DNA of 64,000 nucleotides from Xenophilus sp. E41 (GTDB lineage Bacteria > Pseudomonadota > Gammaproteobacteria > Burkholderiales > Burkholderiaceae_C). Below, piece after piece: positions 25,733-34,449 of this stretch. Made by a program: the position numbers and the translations under genes. Location: NCBI RefSeq assembly GCF_003671765.1, contig NZ_QPIB01000012.1, forward strand, positions 457,366 through 521,365, in the 5' to 3' direction. The notes beneath the pieces were generated by a model. That model saw nothing but the letters and a program-made list of their open reading frames with translations, ran no database searches and was not told where the DNA came from. Positions within the stretch are counted from its first letter, which is position 1, and every line of letters starts with the position of its first letter.

Positions 25733-26815
25733 TCAGGGTTGCGCGCCCCAGGCGGCCAGCGCCTGGTCCAGCGCCAGGGCGTGCGGCGGCACCGGCTCGG
25801 CCGGGACGGTGTGCGAGAAGCGCGGCGCCGGCGCGGGCTGCATCACGCCGCCGGCCTCGACGAAGGTGCGCCGCGCGCGGTTGTGCGCGTGCGCCGGCGC
25901 CTCGTCCCAATCGAGCACCGGGGCGAAGCAGGCGTCGCTGCCTTCCAGCAGCGCGCACCACTCGTCGCGCGTGCGGGTGCGGAAGATGTCGGCCAGCCGC
26001 AGCTTGAGCAACGGCCAGCGGGCCGGATCCATCTGGCCGTCGAAGAGCGGGTCCTCGATGCCGCAGCGCTGGCGCAGCTCGGCGTAGAACTGCGGCTCGA
26101 TGGCGCCGACGGCCACGTACTTGCCGTCGGCGCACGCGTAGGTGTCGTAGAAGTGGGCGCCGCCGTCCAGCAGGTTCTCGCCGCGCTGGTTGCTCCACTG
26201 CCCTTGCGCCTTGAAGCCGTACATGAAGGCCGAGAGCAGCGCGCTGCCGTCGGTCATGGCGGCGTCGACCACCTGGCCCCGGCCGCTGCGCTGCGCCGCA
26301 TGCAGCGCGGCCAGCAGGCCCACGGCCAGCAGCATGCCGCCGCCGCCGAAGTCGCCCACGTAATTGAGCGGCGGCACCGGCGCCTCGCCAGCGCGGCCGA
26401 TGGCATGCAGCGCACCGCTGATCGCGATGTAGTTGATGTCGTGGCCGGCGGCCTGGGCCAGCGGGCCGTGCTGCCCCCAGCCCGTCATGCGGCCGTAGAC
26501 CAGGCGCGGGTTGCGGGCCAGGCAGTCCTCGGGCCCGAGCCCGAGGCGCTCCATCACGCCAGGGCGGAAGCCCTCGACGAGCAGATCGGCGCGCGCCACC
26601 AGCGCCATCGCCGCCGCGGCCCCCTCGGGCGCGCGCAGGTCGACGCCCACCTGGGCACGGCTGCGCGTGGTGACGTCGCGCGGCTCGACCGGTGCGCCAG
26701 GCCGCGCGATGCGCAGCACCTCGGCGCCCAGGTCGGCCAGCACCATCGCACAGAAGGGGCCGGGGCCGAGCCCGGCGAACTCGATCACGCGAATGCCTTC
26801 GAGCGGACCTGCCAT
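25733..26815 (-). CDS. CaiB/BaiF family CoA transferase (alpha-methylacyl-CoA racemase-like)
   Basis: A 360-residue class III CoA transferase/racemase: [30 protein letters not shown] at the N-terminus, with the catalytic Asp in [14 protein letters not shown]. The phrases [15 protein letters not shown] and [14 protein letters not shown], and the [11 protein letters not shown] segment, favour alpha-methylacyl-CoA racemase, which epimerises 2-methyl-branched acyl-CoAs. It sits between the ligase and dehydrogenase, which points to branched-chain or sterol side-chain acyl groups as substrates. Confidence 0.88.
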   Translation of the reverse strand: MAGPLEGIRVIEFAGLGPGPFCAMVLADLGAEVLRIARPGAPVEPRDVTTRSRAQVGVDLRAPEGAAAAMALVARADLLVEGFRPGVMERLGLGPEDCLARNPRLVYGRMTGWGQHGPLAQAAGHDINYIAISGALHAIGRAGEAPVPPLNYVGDFGGGGMLLAVGLLAALHAAQRSGRGQVVDAAMTDGSALLSAFMYGFKAQGQWSNQRGENLLDGGAHFYDTYACADGKYVAVGAIEPQFYAELRQRCGIEDPLFDGQMDPARWPLLKLRLADIFRTRTRDEWCALLEGSDACFAPVLDWDEAPAHAHNRARRTFVEAGGVMQPAPAPRFSHTVPAEPVPPHALALDQALAAWGAQP

Positions 26816-26836
26816 GTCGTGACTCCGGCGAGGCCT

Positions 26837-28480
26837 TCAGGCCGTGGGCAGCACGTGGTGACGGAACTGCTCGCGCAGCTTCGTCTTGAGCAGCTTGCCG
26901 GTGGCCGTGTGCGGCAACTCGCTGACGAAGACCACGTCGTCGGGCAGCCACCATTTGGCAACGCGCGCGGCGAGGAAGTCGAGGATCGACGCGCGGTCCA
27001 CCACGTGGCCGGCGCGCGGCACGACGATCAGCAGCGGCCGCTCCTGCCACTTCGGATGCGCCACGCCGATGATCGCCGCCTCGGCCACGGCGGGGTGGCC
27101 CATGGCGGCGTTCTCGACATCGATGGACGAGATCCACTCGCCGCCTGACTTGATCACGTCCTTCGCGCGGTCGACCAGCTGCAGATAGCCGTCGGGGTCG
27201 ATGGTGGCGACATCGCCGGTGCTGAAGAACCCGTCCTCGTCGATCGGCGAGCCACCCTCGCCCTTGAAATAACCGCTGGCGATCCACGGGCCGCGCACGC
27301 GCAGGTGGCCGCGCGACACGCCGTCCCAGCGCTGCACCTCGCCCGCGTCGTCGACGAGCTTCAGGTCCACGCCCCACACGCCGCGGCCCTGCTTGAGCTT
27401 GACCTGGGTGAGCGCCTCCTCGTCCAGGCCCGCGTGCCGCGGCAGCAGCTTGCTGACGACGCCGATGGGGCTGGTTTCGGTCATGCCCCATCCCTGCACC
27501 ACCTCGGCGCCGAACTGCTGCTCGAAGCGCTCGAGCATGGCACGCGACACCGCCGCGCCACCGATGCCCACGCGCTTGAGCCCGAGCGCCTTCGGGTCGA
27601 GCTCGGGATGGGCGTCGAGGTACTGGAAGAGCATCAGCCACACGGTGGGCACGCCCTGCGAGAAAGTGACCTTCTCCTGCGCCATGAGCTCGTGGACGCT
27701 CTTGCCGTCGAGGTGCGGGCCGGGCAGCACGAGGCGCGTGCCGACCATCGCGGCCGCATAGGGCGTGCCCCAGGCGTTGGCATGGAACATCGGCACGATG
27801 AGCATCACCGTCTCCGCCGAGTTCAGGCCGAAGGTGTCCGGCGCCAGCTCCATCAGGCTGTGCAGCACGGTGGAGCGGTGCGAATACAGCACGCCCTTGG
27901 GGTTGCCGGTGGTGCCCGAGGTGTAGCACAGAGATGACGCGAGCCGCTCGTCGAACTCCGGCCAGGTGAATTCGTCCGGCTGCGCGTCGAGCAGTTCGTC
28001 CCAGCACAGCAGCTGCGGCACGTCGATGGCCGGCATGTGCTCGCGCGAGCTCATCGCGACGTAGCTGCGGACGGTCTTGAGCTTCGGCGCCAGCTTCTCG
28101 ACCAGCGGCGCGAAGGTGATGTCGAAGAACAGGACCTGGTCCTCGGCATGGTTGACGATGTACTCGATCTGCTCCGCGAAGAGCCGCGGGTTGACGGTAT
28201 GCAGCACCGAGCCCGCACCCGACACGCCGAAGTACATCGACAGGTGGCGATGACTGTTCCAGGCCAGCGTGCCGACGCGCTCGCCCTCGCCCACGCCGAG
28301 CTGCTTCAGGGCATGGGCGATGCGGCAGGCATCGCGCCGGATGCCGGCCCAGGTGGTGCGATGGGTGCCGCCTTCGGGCAGGCGCGAGACGATGTCGACG
28401 TCGGGATGGAAGCGCGCCGCATGCTCGATGAGCGACGAGATGAGCAGCGGGCGGTCCTGCATGAGGCCGTACAGGGGCAT
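26837..28480 (-). CDS. AMP-binding acyl-CoA synthetase (fatty-acid-CoA ligase)
   Basis: A 547-residue adenylate-forming enzyme. The P-loop is [22 protein letters not shown]; later motifs are [11 protein letters not shown] and the hinge/catalytic Lys region [13 protein letters not shown]. It activates a carboxylate to acyl-AMP and then acyl-CoA. Its closest style is medium/long-chain fatty acid CoA ligase ([32 protein letters not shown] start). It follows the thiolase by 65 bases. Confidence 0.9.
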   Translation of the reverse strand: MPLYGLMQDRPLLISSLIEHAARFHPDVDIVSRLPEGGTHRTTWAGIRRDACRIAHALKQLGVGEGERVGTLAWNSHRHLSMYFGVSGAGSVLHTVNPRLFAEQIEYIVNHAEDQVLFFDITFAPLVEKLAPKLKTVRSYVAMSSREHMPAIDVPQLLCWDELLDAQPDEFTWPEFDERLASSLCYTSGTTGNPKGVLYSHRSTVLHSLMELAPDTFGLNSAETVMLIVPMFHANAWGTPYAAAMVGTRLVLPGPHLDGKSVHELMAQEKVTFSQGVPTVWLMLFQYLDAHPELDPKALGLKRVGIGGAAVSRAMLERFEQQFGAEVVQGWGMTETSPIGVVSKLLPRHAGLDEEALTQVKLKQGRGVWGVDLKLVDDAGEVQRWDGVSRGHLRVRGPWIASGYFKGEGGSPIDEDGFFSTGDVATIDPDGYLQLVDRAKDVIKSGGEWISSIDVENAAMGHPAVAEAAIIGVAHPKWQERPLLIVVPRAGHVVDRASILDFLAARVAKWWLPDDVVFVSELPHTATGKLLKTKLREQFRHHVLPTA

Positions 28481-28545
28481 GGCGTGTCTCCTTCTGTCCC
28501 GTTGTTCTTCTGCCTCGCCAGATGCGGCGGCGAGGTGCCGGCGCG

Positions 28546-29730
28546 TCAGAGTCTTTCGACGATGGTGACGTTGGCCATCCCACCGCCTTCGCACATGGTC
28601 TGCAGGCCGTAGCGGCCGCCGCGGTCGTGCAGCGCATGGACCAGGGTGGTCATCAGCTTGGTGCCCGAGGCGCCGAGCGGATGGCCCAATGCGATGGCGC
28701 CGCCGTTGACGTTGAGCCGTGCCGGGTCGGCACCGGTGACCTGCAGCCAGGCCAGCGGCACGGGCGCGAAGGCCTCGTTGACTTCGAAGAGGTCGATGTC
28801 GTCGACCCTGAGGCCGGCCTTCTTCAGCGCGAGCTGCGTGGCGGGAATGGGCGCCTCGAGCATGATCACCGGGTCGTGCCCGATCATGGTCATGTGGTGG
28901 ATGCGCGCCAGCGGCTTCACGCCCAGCGCCTTCAGCCCGCGCTCGTTGACCACCATCACGCCGGTGGCGCCGTCGGCGATCTGGCTGGCGGTGGCCGCGG
29001 TGCAGCGGCCGCCCTCCTGGATGAGCTTGACGCCGGCGATGGCTTCGAGCGTGGCGTTGAAGCGGATGCCTTCGTCCACCGTGTGCGGCTGTCCCTCGCC
29101 CTCGGCACCGCCATCGGCGCTGCGAACGGCCACCGGCACGATCTCCTTGGCGAAGCGGCCCTCCTTCGTGGCCGCCGCAGCGCGCAGGTGGCTCTGCAGC
29201 GCATAGGCGTCGAGCTGGTCCTTCGAGAGCTCGTACTTCTTCGCCATCATCTCGGCGCCCATGAACTGGCTGAACTCGATGCCGGGGTAGCGCTTCTGCA
29301 TCGCCGGGCTCATGTAGTAACCCATGCCGGCCTGGCGCGGCATTTCGCTGGTGCTGAACATGGGCACGCGGGTCATGCTCTCGACGCCGGCGGCGATGAC
29401 CACGTCCATGCTGCCGCTCATCACGGCCTGCGCCGCGAAGTGCAGCGCCTGCTGCGAGGAGCCGCACTGCCGGTCGATCGAGGTGCCGGGCACCGACTCG
29501 GGCAGCGAGGAGGTCAGCACCGCGTTGCGCGCGACGTTGATGCCCTGCTCGGCCGTCTGGCTGACGCAGCCCATGATCACGTCCTCGACCAGCGCTGGGT
29601 CGGCGTCGGCGCGTCGCACCAGTTCGTCGATGACCTGCGCCGCGAGGTCGACCGGATGCCAGCCCGAGAGCCTGCCCTTGCGTTTGCCGGCCGCGGTGCG
29701 GGTGGCGGCGACGATGAATGCTTCTGCCAT
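28546..29730 (-). CDS. Acetyl-CoA C-acyltransferase (thiolase)
   Basis: A 394-residue thiolase with all three active-site motifs: the nucleophilic Cys in SIDRQCGSSQQA, the His in NGGAIALGHPLGASG, and the second Cys in QTMCEGGGMANV. It cleaves a 3-ketoacyl-CoA to acetyl-CoA and a shortened acyl-CoA. AGGAGA before ATG 29730 fixes the start. It heads the thiolase-ligase-CaiB-dehydrogenase unit. Confidence 0.94.
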   Translation of the reverse strand: MAEAFIVAATRTAAGKRKGRLSGWHPVDLAAQVIDELVRRADADPALVEDVIMGCVSQTAEQGINVARNAVLTSSLPESVPGTSIDRQCGSSQQALHFAAQAVMSGSMDVVIAAGVESMTRVPMFSTSEMPRQAGMGYYMSPAMQKRYPGIEFSQFMGAEMMAKKYELSKDQLDAYALQSHLRAAAATKEGRFAKEIVPVAVRSADGGAEGEGQPHTVDEGIRFNATLEAIAGVKLIQEGGRCTAATASQIADGATGVMVVNERGLKALGVKPLARIHHMTMIGHDPVIMLEAPIPATQLALKKAGLRVDDIDLFEVNEAFAPVPLAWLQVTGADPARLNVNGGAIALGHPLGASGTKLMTTLVHALHDRGGRYGLQTMCEGGGMANVTIVERL

Positions 29731-29814
29731 GGTGTGTGTCTCCTGTGCGCGGGCCTTGCCCGATTGTGGGCCGGGGCTTCGAGTGGGCCGGTCGTCGGAA
29801 CGGACGATTTTGGT

Positions 29815-29839
29815 GGCTTGGCTTGGCTTGGCTTGGCTT
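29815..29839 (+). repeat. Pentanucleotide tandem repeat (GGCTT)5
   Basis: Five uninterrupted GGCTT units, then a partial unit, 85-110 bases upstream of the thiolase start. Such simple repeats can change copy number by slippage. Confidence 0.85.
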
Positions 29840-29896
29840 GGCCTGGTCCGGGGTGTTCGGGCGCCGTGGGCCTGAACCCGGCCGGCGGCGCCGGTG

Positions 29897-30010
29897 TGCG
29901 TTCTCCGGCTCAGGCTCGCGCTGACCGTCGCGCGGCACGACGGATGTGCTCGCCTGGAATCGACGCGCTTTCGGCACTGCACGGCGCCGCGAATGGCGCC
30001 TGCGCCCGCA
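29897..30010 (+). repeat. Inverted duplicate, left arm
   Basis: Two conserved blocks, 29897-29927 (31 bases) and 29974-30010 (37 bases), are exact complements of 30318-30348 and 30235-30271. The 46 bases between the blocks are only partly conserved in the other arm, but the spacing is identical. Confidence 0.85.
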
Positions 30011-30080
30011 CACCGGCACCACCGGCCTGGACGGTGGGGGTGATCGGCCGGCATGACGCGGGCGCTCTAGGTTTTTACTC

Positions 30081-30099
30081 CTCTCCCCGCTGGGGAGAG
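30081..30099. repeat. REP-like hairpin 1
   Basis: CTCTCCCC-GCT-GGGGAGAG, an 8-base perfect stem followed by GTTGGGTGAGGGG, the form of a common dispersed extragenic palindrome. Confidence 0.7.
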
Positions 30100-30166
30100 G
30101 TTGGGTGAGGGGCACCCCGGCGCCGGATAAGGCGCGCCCTCTCAGTCGCTGCAGCCCCCACCCCGA

Positions 30167-30187
30167 CCCTCCCCCAGAGGGGGAGGG
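30167..30187. repeat. REP-like hairpin 2
   Basis: CCCTCCCCC-AGA-GGGGGAGGG, a perfect 9-base stem preceded by CCCCCACCCCGA, which mirrors the flank of hairpin 1. The two are oppositely oriented REP-type units. Confidence 0.7.
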
Positions 30188-30234
30188 AGGAAGTCAAAGC
30201 ACAGCGCAGCGCCTCAGGGCGGTGGTCGTGGGCC

Positions 30235-30348
30235 TGCGGGCGCAGGCGCCATTCGCGGCGCCGTGCAGTGCCGCAAGCACGTCGATGGACAGCGAGCACA
30301 CAGGCAGCACAACAAGCCGGTCAGCGCGAGCCTGAGCCGGAGAACGCA
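30235..30348 (-). repeat. Inverted duplicate, right arm
   Basis: Complement of the left arm: 30235-30271 and 30318-30348 match exactly, separated by the same 46 bases. Together with the left arm it brackets the two REP-like hairpins. Confidence 0.85.
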
Positions 30349-30540
30349 GGCCCGCGGCCGCCGCCAGCGCCCCAGGCCGTCGTGCCGGCCGATCCACAGC
30401 AACGACGGAACAGGCCCCCTTCAAGAGGCCCAAAAAAGCCAGCAGCAAAGAAAGTAACGAACGTGACGATTTAGGCAGCATCGCAAGCACAGCAAGCGCC
30501 GCAGCCCGATTGCACTTCGACCCGACCGGGCCGAAAAACC

Positions 30541-31335
30541 TCAACGCGGCGCCATCCGTATCGCCCCATCCAGCCGCACGCTCTCGCCGTTGAAGTAACC
30601 CAGCCGGATCATCGTCTCCGCCAGCTCGGCGTACTCGTCCGGCTGCCCCAGCCGCTTGGGGAAGGGCACCGACGCCGCCAGCGCCGCCTTCACGTTCTCG
30701 GGCGCACCCTGCAGCAGCGGCGTGTCGAAGATGCCCGGCAGGATGGTGTTGATGCGGATGCCCTCGGCCATCAGGTCGCGCGCGATCGGCAGCGTCATGC
30801 CCACCACGCCCGCCTTCGACGCCGAATACGCCGCCTGCCCCATCTGCCCGTCCTGCGCCGCCACCGAGGCGGTGCACACGATCGCGCCGCGCTCGTTCGA
30901 ATGGAACGCGTCGTCCAGCGGAGCGAGCGTCAGCATGCCGGCCGCCGACCGTGCGATGCAGCGAAACGTCCCCACCAGGTTGATCTGGATGATGCGGTCG
31001 AAATTCGCCAGCGGAAAGTGCCGGATCTCGCCGGTCGCCTTGTCGCGGCTGGCCGTCTTCACCGCGTTGCCCGTGCCCGCGCAGTTGACCAGCACCCGCT
31101 CCTGCCCGTGCGCCGCCCGGGCCCGCGCGAAACCCGCCTCCACCTGCGCGTCGGAGGTCACGTCCACCGGGCAGAACACGCCGCCGATCTCGCGCGCCAG
31201 CGCCTCGCCGGCCGCCTCGTTGAGGTCGAACAGCGCCACCTTCACGCCATGGCGCGCCAGCCGCCGCGCCGTCGCCGCGCCCAGGCCGGACGCACCGCCG
31301 GTCACGACGGCGGCAATGGAAGCATCGAGTTGCAT
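30541..31335 (-). CDS. SDR-family 3-hydroxyacyl-CoA dehydrogenase-like enzyme
   Basis: A 264-residue short-chain dehydrogenase. The NAD site is VVTGGASGLGAATARRL, with DLNEAAGE after strand 2 (an acidic residue selecting NAD); then LVNCAGTGNAVKT, and the catalytic Ser and Tyr-x3-Lys in CTASVAAQDGQMGQAAYSASKAG. The long insertion (TASRDKATGEIRHFPLANFDRIIQINLVGTF) resembles type 2 3-hydroxyacyl-CoA dehydrogenase (HSD17B10-like). It would fit beta-oxidation with the thiolase cluster beyond the repeat spacer. It is divergent from the MalT-type regulator. Confidence 0.88.
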   Translation of the reverse strand: MQLDASIAAVVTGGASGLGAATARRLARHGVKVALFDLNEAAGEALAREIGGVFCPVDVTSDAQVEAGFARARAAHGQERVLVNCAGTGNAVKTASRDKATGEIRHFPLANFDRIIQINLVGTFRCIARSAAGMLTLAPLDDAFHSNERGAIVCTASVAAQDGQMGQAAYSASKAGVVGMTLPIARDLMAEGIRINTILPGIFDTPLLQGAPENVKAALAASVPFPKRLGQPDEYAELAETMIRLGYFNGESVRLDGAIRMAPR

Positions 31336-31497
31336 GCGAGAGCTCCTGTGATGTGAGCGGCAGAACGTCCGGGCGACTCTAGGCATCGCCCCGGCTTGTC
31401 GCCATCGTCCAAAGCGACGAAAGTGCCGGCCTGCCTGCCCCGGCGTCCGGCGCGCGACTGCGCCGCTGCCGCCGGGCCTGCACAGTGCGCCTTCTGC

Positions 31498-34215
31498 ATG
31501 ACCTCGCCCACCGTCGACCTCCCGCCGCGCCGCGCCGCCGTGCTGCCTGCCAAGCTCGCCCCGCCCGGCGCCGAGCCCGCGCAGGTGCCGCGCGACGCCA
31601 TCGCCCGCCAGCTCGACGCCGCGGCCCACGCCCGCCTGCTGCTGGTGCGGGCGCCGGCCGGCTTCGGCAAGACCACCGCCATGCGGCAGATGCACGCGCG
31701 CTGCGCGCAGGCCGGTCGCGCGACGGCGTGGCTCACGCTCGACGCCGCCGACAACGACGTGCCGCGCTTCCTCCACTGCCTGGCCGCAGCGGTGCACGCT
31801 CTCGATGCCGGCGGCCCGGCCGGCCCGGGGACGGGCGTCGACGCCATCGAGGCCCTGGCGCGCGAGGACCGGCCCTTCACCCTCTTCCTCGACGACTTCG
31901 AGATGCTGCAGAGCCCCGCCGTGCTGGGGCTGGTGCGCCAGCTCGTCGAACAGCTGCCGGCCCGCGCGCAACTCGTGGTCGGCTCGCGCAGCCTGCCCGA
32001 ACTGGGCCTGGGCCGCCTGCGGGCACGGGGCCAGCTGGTCGAGATCGACGCGAGCCAGCTGCGCTTCTCCGACGCCGAGGCCGAAGGCTTCTTCCGCCTG
32101 CGTGGCATCGCCCTGCCGCGCGAACCGCTGGCCCAGCTGATGCGCAAGACCGAGGGCTGGATCGGCGCGCTGTGGCTGGTCGCGCTGGCCCTGGAACGGC
32201 ATGGGCCCGAGAGCGACTTCGTGCAACGCTTCTCGGGCTCCGACCGGGCGGTGGCCGACTACCTGGCCGAGGACGTGCTGGACCACCAGCCGCCCGAGGT
32301 GCGCGACTTCCTGCTGCGCACCAGCATCCTGCGCACGCTCGATGCCGACGTGTGCCAGGCGCTGGTGCCGCGCACGGACTGCGCGCGGATGCTGCGCCGG
32401 CTCGAGGCGGAGCACCTGTTCCTCACGCCCCTGGACGCCGAGGGCCAGGGCTACCGCTACCACAGCCTGTTCGCCGACTTCCTGCGCAGCCAGCTGGCGC
32501 GCGAGCAGCCCGACGCGCTGGCGCGGCTGCACCTGGCCGCCTCGGGCTGGTACGAGGCGGCGGGCCGTCCCGTGCCCGCCATCGACCATGCCATCGAAGG
32601 CGGCGACCACCCGCACGCGCTGCAGCTGCTGGCGCGCCACGCGGAGTCCTTCCTGGAGGACGGCCGCATGCGGCTGCTCACGCGCTGGTTCGGCAGCCTG
32701 CCGGCGGACCGGCTCGCGACGCAGCCGCTGCTGCAGGTGGTCGCCGTCTGGGCCGAGTGCTTCACCCACGGCCCGTGGCGCGCACTGCAGCGGCTCGAGG
32801 CCAGCGGCTGCATCGGCAGCGCCGACCCAGTCGTGCAGGCGCACGTGAACGCGCTGCAGCCGCTGCTCGAAGCCATGATGGACCGCGCCGAGAGCGCCTG
32901 CGCCATGGGCCGCGACAGCCTGGCGCGCCTGCCGAGCGAGCGCGCCTTCGCCGACAGCGCGCTGGCCAATGCCATGGCGCACATCGTCTCGGTCATGGGC
33001 GAGCCGCACGAGGCGCACCGGCTGCTCGACGCGGCGCGCCGCACCCAGGCCGGCAGCATCTTCAACCGCATGTACACCGAGTCGCTCGAAGGCATGCTGG
33101 ACCTGTCCGAGGGGCGGCTGCGCCATGCCGCGGCGCGCTTTCGCATGGCGGTGAGCGCCACGCCGCGCGCCGCCAGCTATCTGCCCACGCACGGCAACGC
33201 GTGGGCCGGCGTGCTGCATGCCGGCGTGGTCTACGAGCAGAACGACCTCGATGCCGCCGGCCAGCTGCTCAACGTCTACCTCCCGCTGGCGCGCGACGTG
33301 GGCCTGCCCGACCACGTGATCGCCAGCCACTGCATGCGCAGCCGCATCGCCTGGCTGCGCGGCGACGTCGATGCCGCGTCATGGCTGTTGACCGAACTCG
33401 AATACCTCGGCCACGACCGCCAGCTGCCGCGGGTGGTGTGCAGCGCGCGGCTGGAGATGGCGCGCCTGCTGGTGCTGCAGGGCCACGGCCGTGCCGCGCA
33501 GGAGACGCTGGCGCGCGCCGACGACCCTGCCGTGTGGGCACGCGTGCAACGCCTGCGCCTGCCGGCCCACGAGGTCGACGACCTCGCGATCGGGCGCTGG
33601 CGCTGGGCCCTGCATTTCGGCGATGCGACCGCCACCATCGACGCGCTGGACGCCGCCGCCCACGCCGCCGAGGCCGCGGCGCGCCGGCATCGCGCGCTGA
33701 AGCTGCGCACCCTCCTGGCCCTCGCGCAATGGCGTGCGGGCCGGCCGGCGCCTGCTGCCGACACCCTGGCCGCGGTGTTGCGCACGACGGCGCAGGAGGG
33801 CTTCATGCGCCTGCTGCTGGACGAAGGGCCGCTGCTGGCGCCGCTGCTTCGCCTGTTGCAGGGCGACCGCCGGCGGGTGGACGAGGCCGGCCCGCTCTTT
33901 GCGGACCACCTCGCGCAGTTGCTGGCGCAGATCGGCGAGACGGCCGCGGACGTCGAGGCCGAGGATGCGCCGCCGACCGGCAGCGCCGCCGCAGTCGGCG
34001 GCCTGCCGACCGAAGCCCTCACGCGCAAGGAGCTGCGCGTGCTGCAGCTGCTGGCCGAGGGCTACTCCAACTCGGCGATGGCCGAGAAGCTCTTCGTGTC
34101 GGACAGCACGGTGCGCACCCACCTGCGCAACATCAACCTCAAGCTCGGCGCCCGCAGCCGCACTCAGGCGGTGGCACTGGCACGTCGGCTGGGGTTGATG
34201 CGTTCCGGCCTATAG
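31498..34215 (+). CDS. MalT-type LuxR regulator (LAL family)
   Basis: A 905-residue STAND-class activator. The Walker A motif APAGFGKTT is at about residues 52-60 and a Walker B-like FTLFLDDFEML near 145. A long helical-repeat middle (TPR-like, about 400-780) leads to a C-terminal helix-turn-helix LTRKELRVLQLLAEGYSNSAMAEKLFVSDSTVRTHLRNINLKL. Such proteins are switched on by an inducer and ATP. It is divergent from the SDR, so it may control the acyl-CoA genes, but this is inferred from position only. There is no clear ribosome site before ATG 31498. Confidence 0.9.
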   Translation: MTSPTVDLPPRRAAVLPAKLAPPGAEPAQVPRDAIARQLDAAAHARLLLVRAPAGFGKTTAMRQMHARCAQAGRATAWLTLDAADNDVPRFLHCLAAAVHALDAGGPAGPGTGVDAIEALAREDRPFTLFLDDFEMLQSPAVLGLVRQLVEQLPARAQLVVGSRSLPELGLGRLRARGQLVEIDASQLRFSDAEAEGFFRLRGIALPREPLAQLMRKTEGWIGALWLVALALERHGPESDFVQRFSGSDRAVADYLAEDVLDHQPPEVRDFLLRTSILRTLDADVCQALVPRTDCARMLRRLEAEHLFLTPLDAEGQGYRYHSLFADFLRSQLAREQPDALARLHLAASGWYEAAGRPVPAIDHAIEGGDHPHALQLLARHAESFLEDGRMRLLTRWFGSLPADRLATQPLLQVVAVWAECFTHGPWRALQRLEASGCIGSADPVVQAHVNALQPLLEAMMDRAESACAMGRDSLARLPSERAFADSALANAMAHIVSVMGEPHEAHRLLDAARRTQAGSIFNRMYTESLEGMLDLSEGRLRHAAARFRMAVSATPRAASYLPTHGNAWAGVLHAGVVYEQNDLDAAGQLLNVYLPLARDVGLPDHVIASHCMRSRIAWLRGDVDAASWLLTELEYLGHDRQLPRVVCSARLEMARLLVLQGHGRAAQETLARADDPAVWARVQRLRLPAHEVDDLAIGRWRWALHFGDATATIDALDAAAHAAEAAARRHRALKLRTLLALAQWRAGRPAPAADTLAAVLRTTAQEGFMRLLLDEGPLLAPLLRLLQGDRRRVDEAGPLFADHLAQLLAQIGETAADVEAEDAPPTGSAAAVGGLPTEALTRKELRVLQLLAEGYSNSAMAEKLFVSDSTVRTHLRNINLKLGARSRTQAVALARRLGLMRSGL

Positions 34216-34222
34216 TGGCGCG

Positions 34223-34429
34223 ATGAACCCTGTTCGTCCTTCGCTCACCTGGCAGCGCCTGGCTGCCGCGCTGGCCGCGGGTGCGGCCGTCCTGCTGGCC
34301 ACGGGCTGCGCCAGTGGCGGCGCCACCTCCGGCGGCACGTCGGCCGGCACCGGCGGCAGCAGCGTCGAAGTCTTCGGCGTGATCGACGCCGGCGTCAGCC
34401 GCAGCAGCAGCAAGTCCGACCGGCGCTGA
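34223..34429 (+). CDS. Small lipoprotein
   Basis: A 68-residue protein: basic start, hydrophobic helix (AAALAAGAAVLLATG) and a lipobox ending ATGC, with the modified Cys near residue 28. The mature part is Gly/Ser/Thr-rich, then VEVFGVIDAGVSRSSSKSDRR. The piece VEVFGVIDAGV resembles the first strand of Comamonadaceae porins, which is odd in so short a protein. It begins 7 bases after the regulator stop. Its stop lies in a perfect palindrome. Confidence 0.65.
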   Translation: MNPVRPSLTWQRLAAALAAGAAVLLATGCASGGATSGGTSAGTGGSSVEVFGVIDAGVSRSSSKSDRR

Positions 34430-34449
34430 GGCCGCGCGGCCTCAGCGCC
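34422..34449. terminator. Perfect 28-base palindrome over two converging stop codons
   Basis: GGCGCTGAGGCCGC at 34422-34435 is followed at once by its exact complement at 34436-34449. The lipoprotein stop (34427-34429) and the amidotransferase stop (34442-34444) both lie in it. It can form a hairpin in either transcript, so it probably ends both. Confidence 0.7.

Larger units (their letters stand above)
29731..30540. other. 810-base gene-free, repeat-rich spacer
   Basis: No convincing gene is present between the thiolase start and the SDR stop. In order it holds a (GGCTT)5 run, one arm of a large inverted repeat (29897-30010), two REP-like hairpins (30081-30099 and 30167-30187), the second arm (30235-30348) and about 190 bases with no structure I can see. 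Short open frames inside it are mirror translations of the inverted arms. Confidence 0.8.

Noticed and set aside
29731-30540. Short open frames in the repeat spacer that encode similar peptides on opposite strands
   Set aside because: The peptide similarity follows from the inverted DNA repeat; no ribosome sites, and composition is not protein-like.
31396-34226. Long frames on both strands over the MalT-type regulator
   Set aside because: Their compositions (Ala/Arg/Pro-rich) are typical of shadow frames; only the frame with Walker A and HTH is real.
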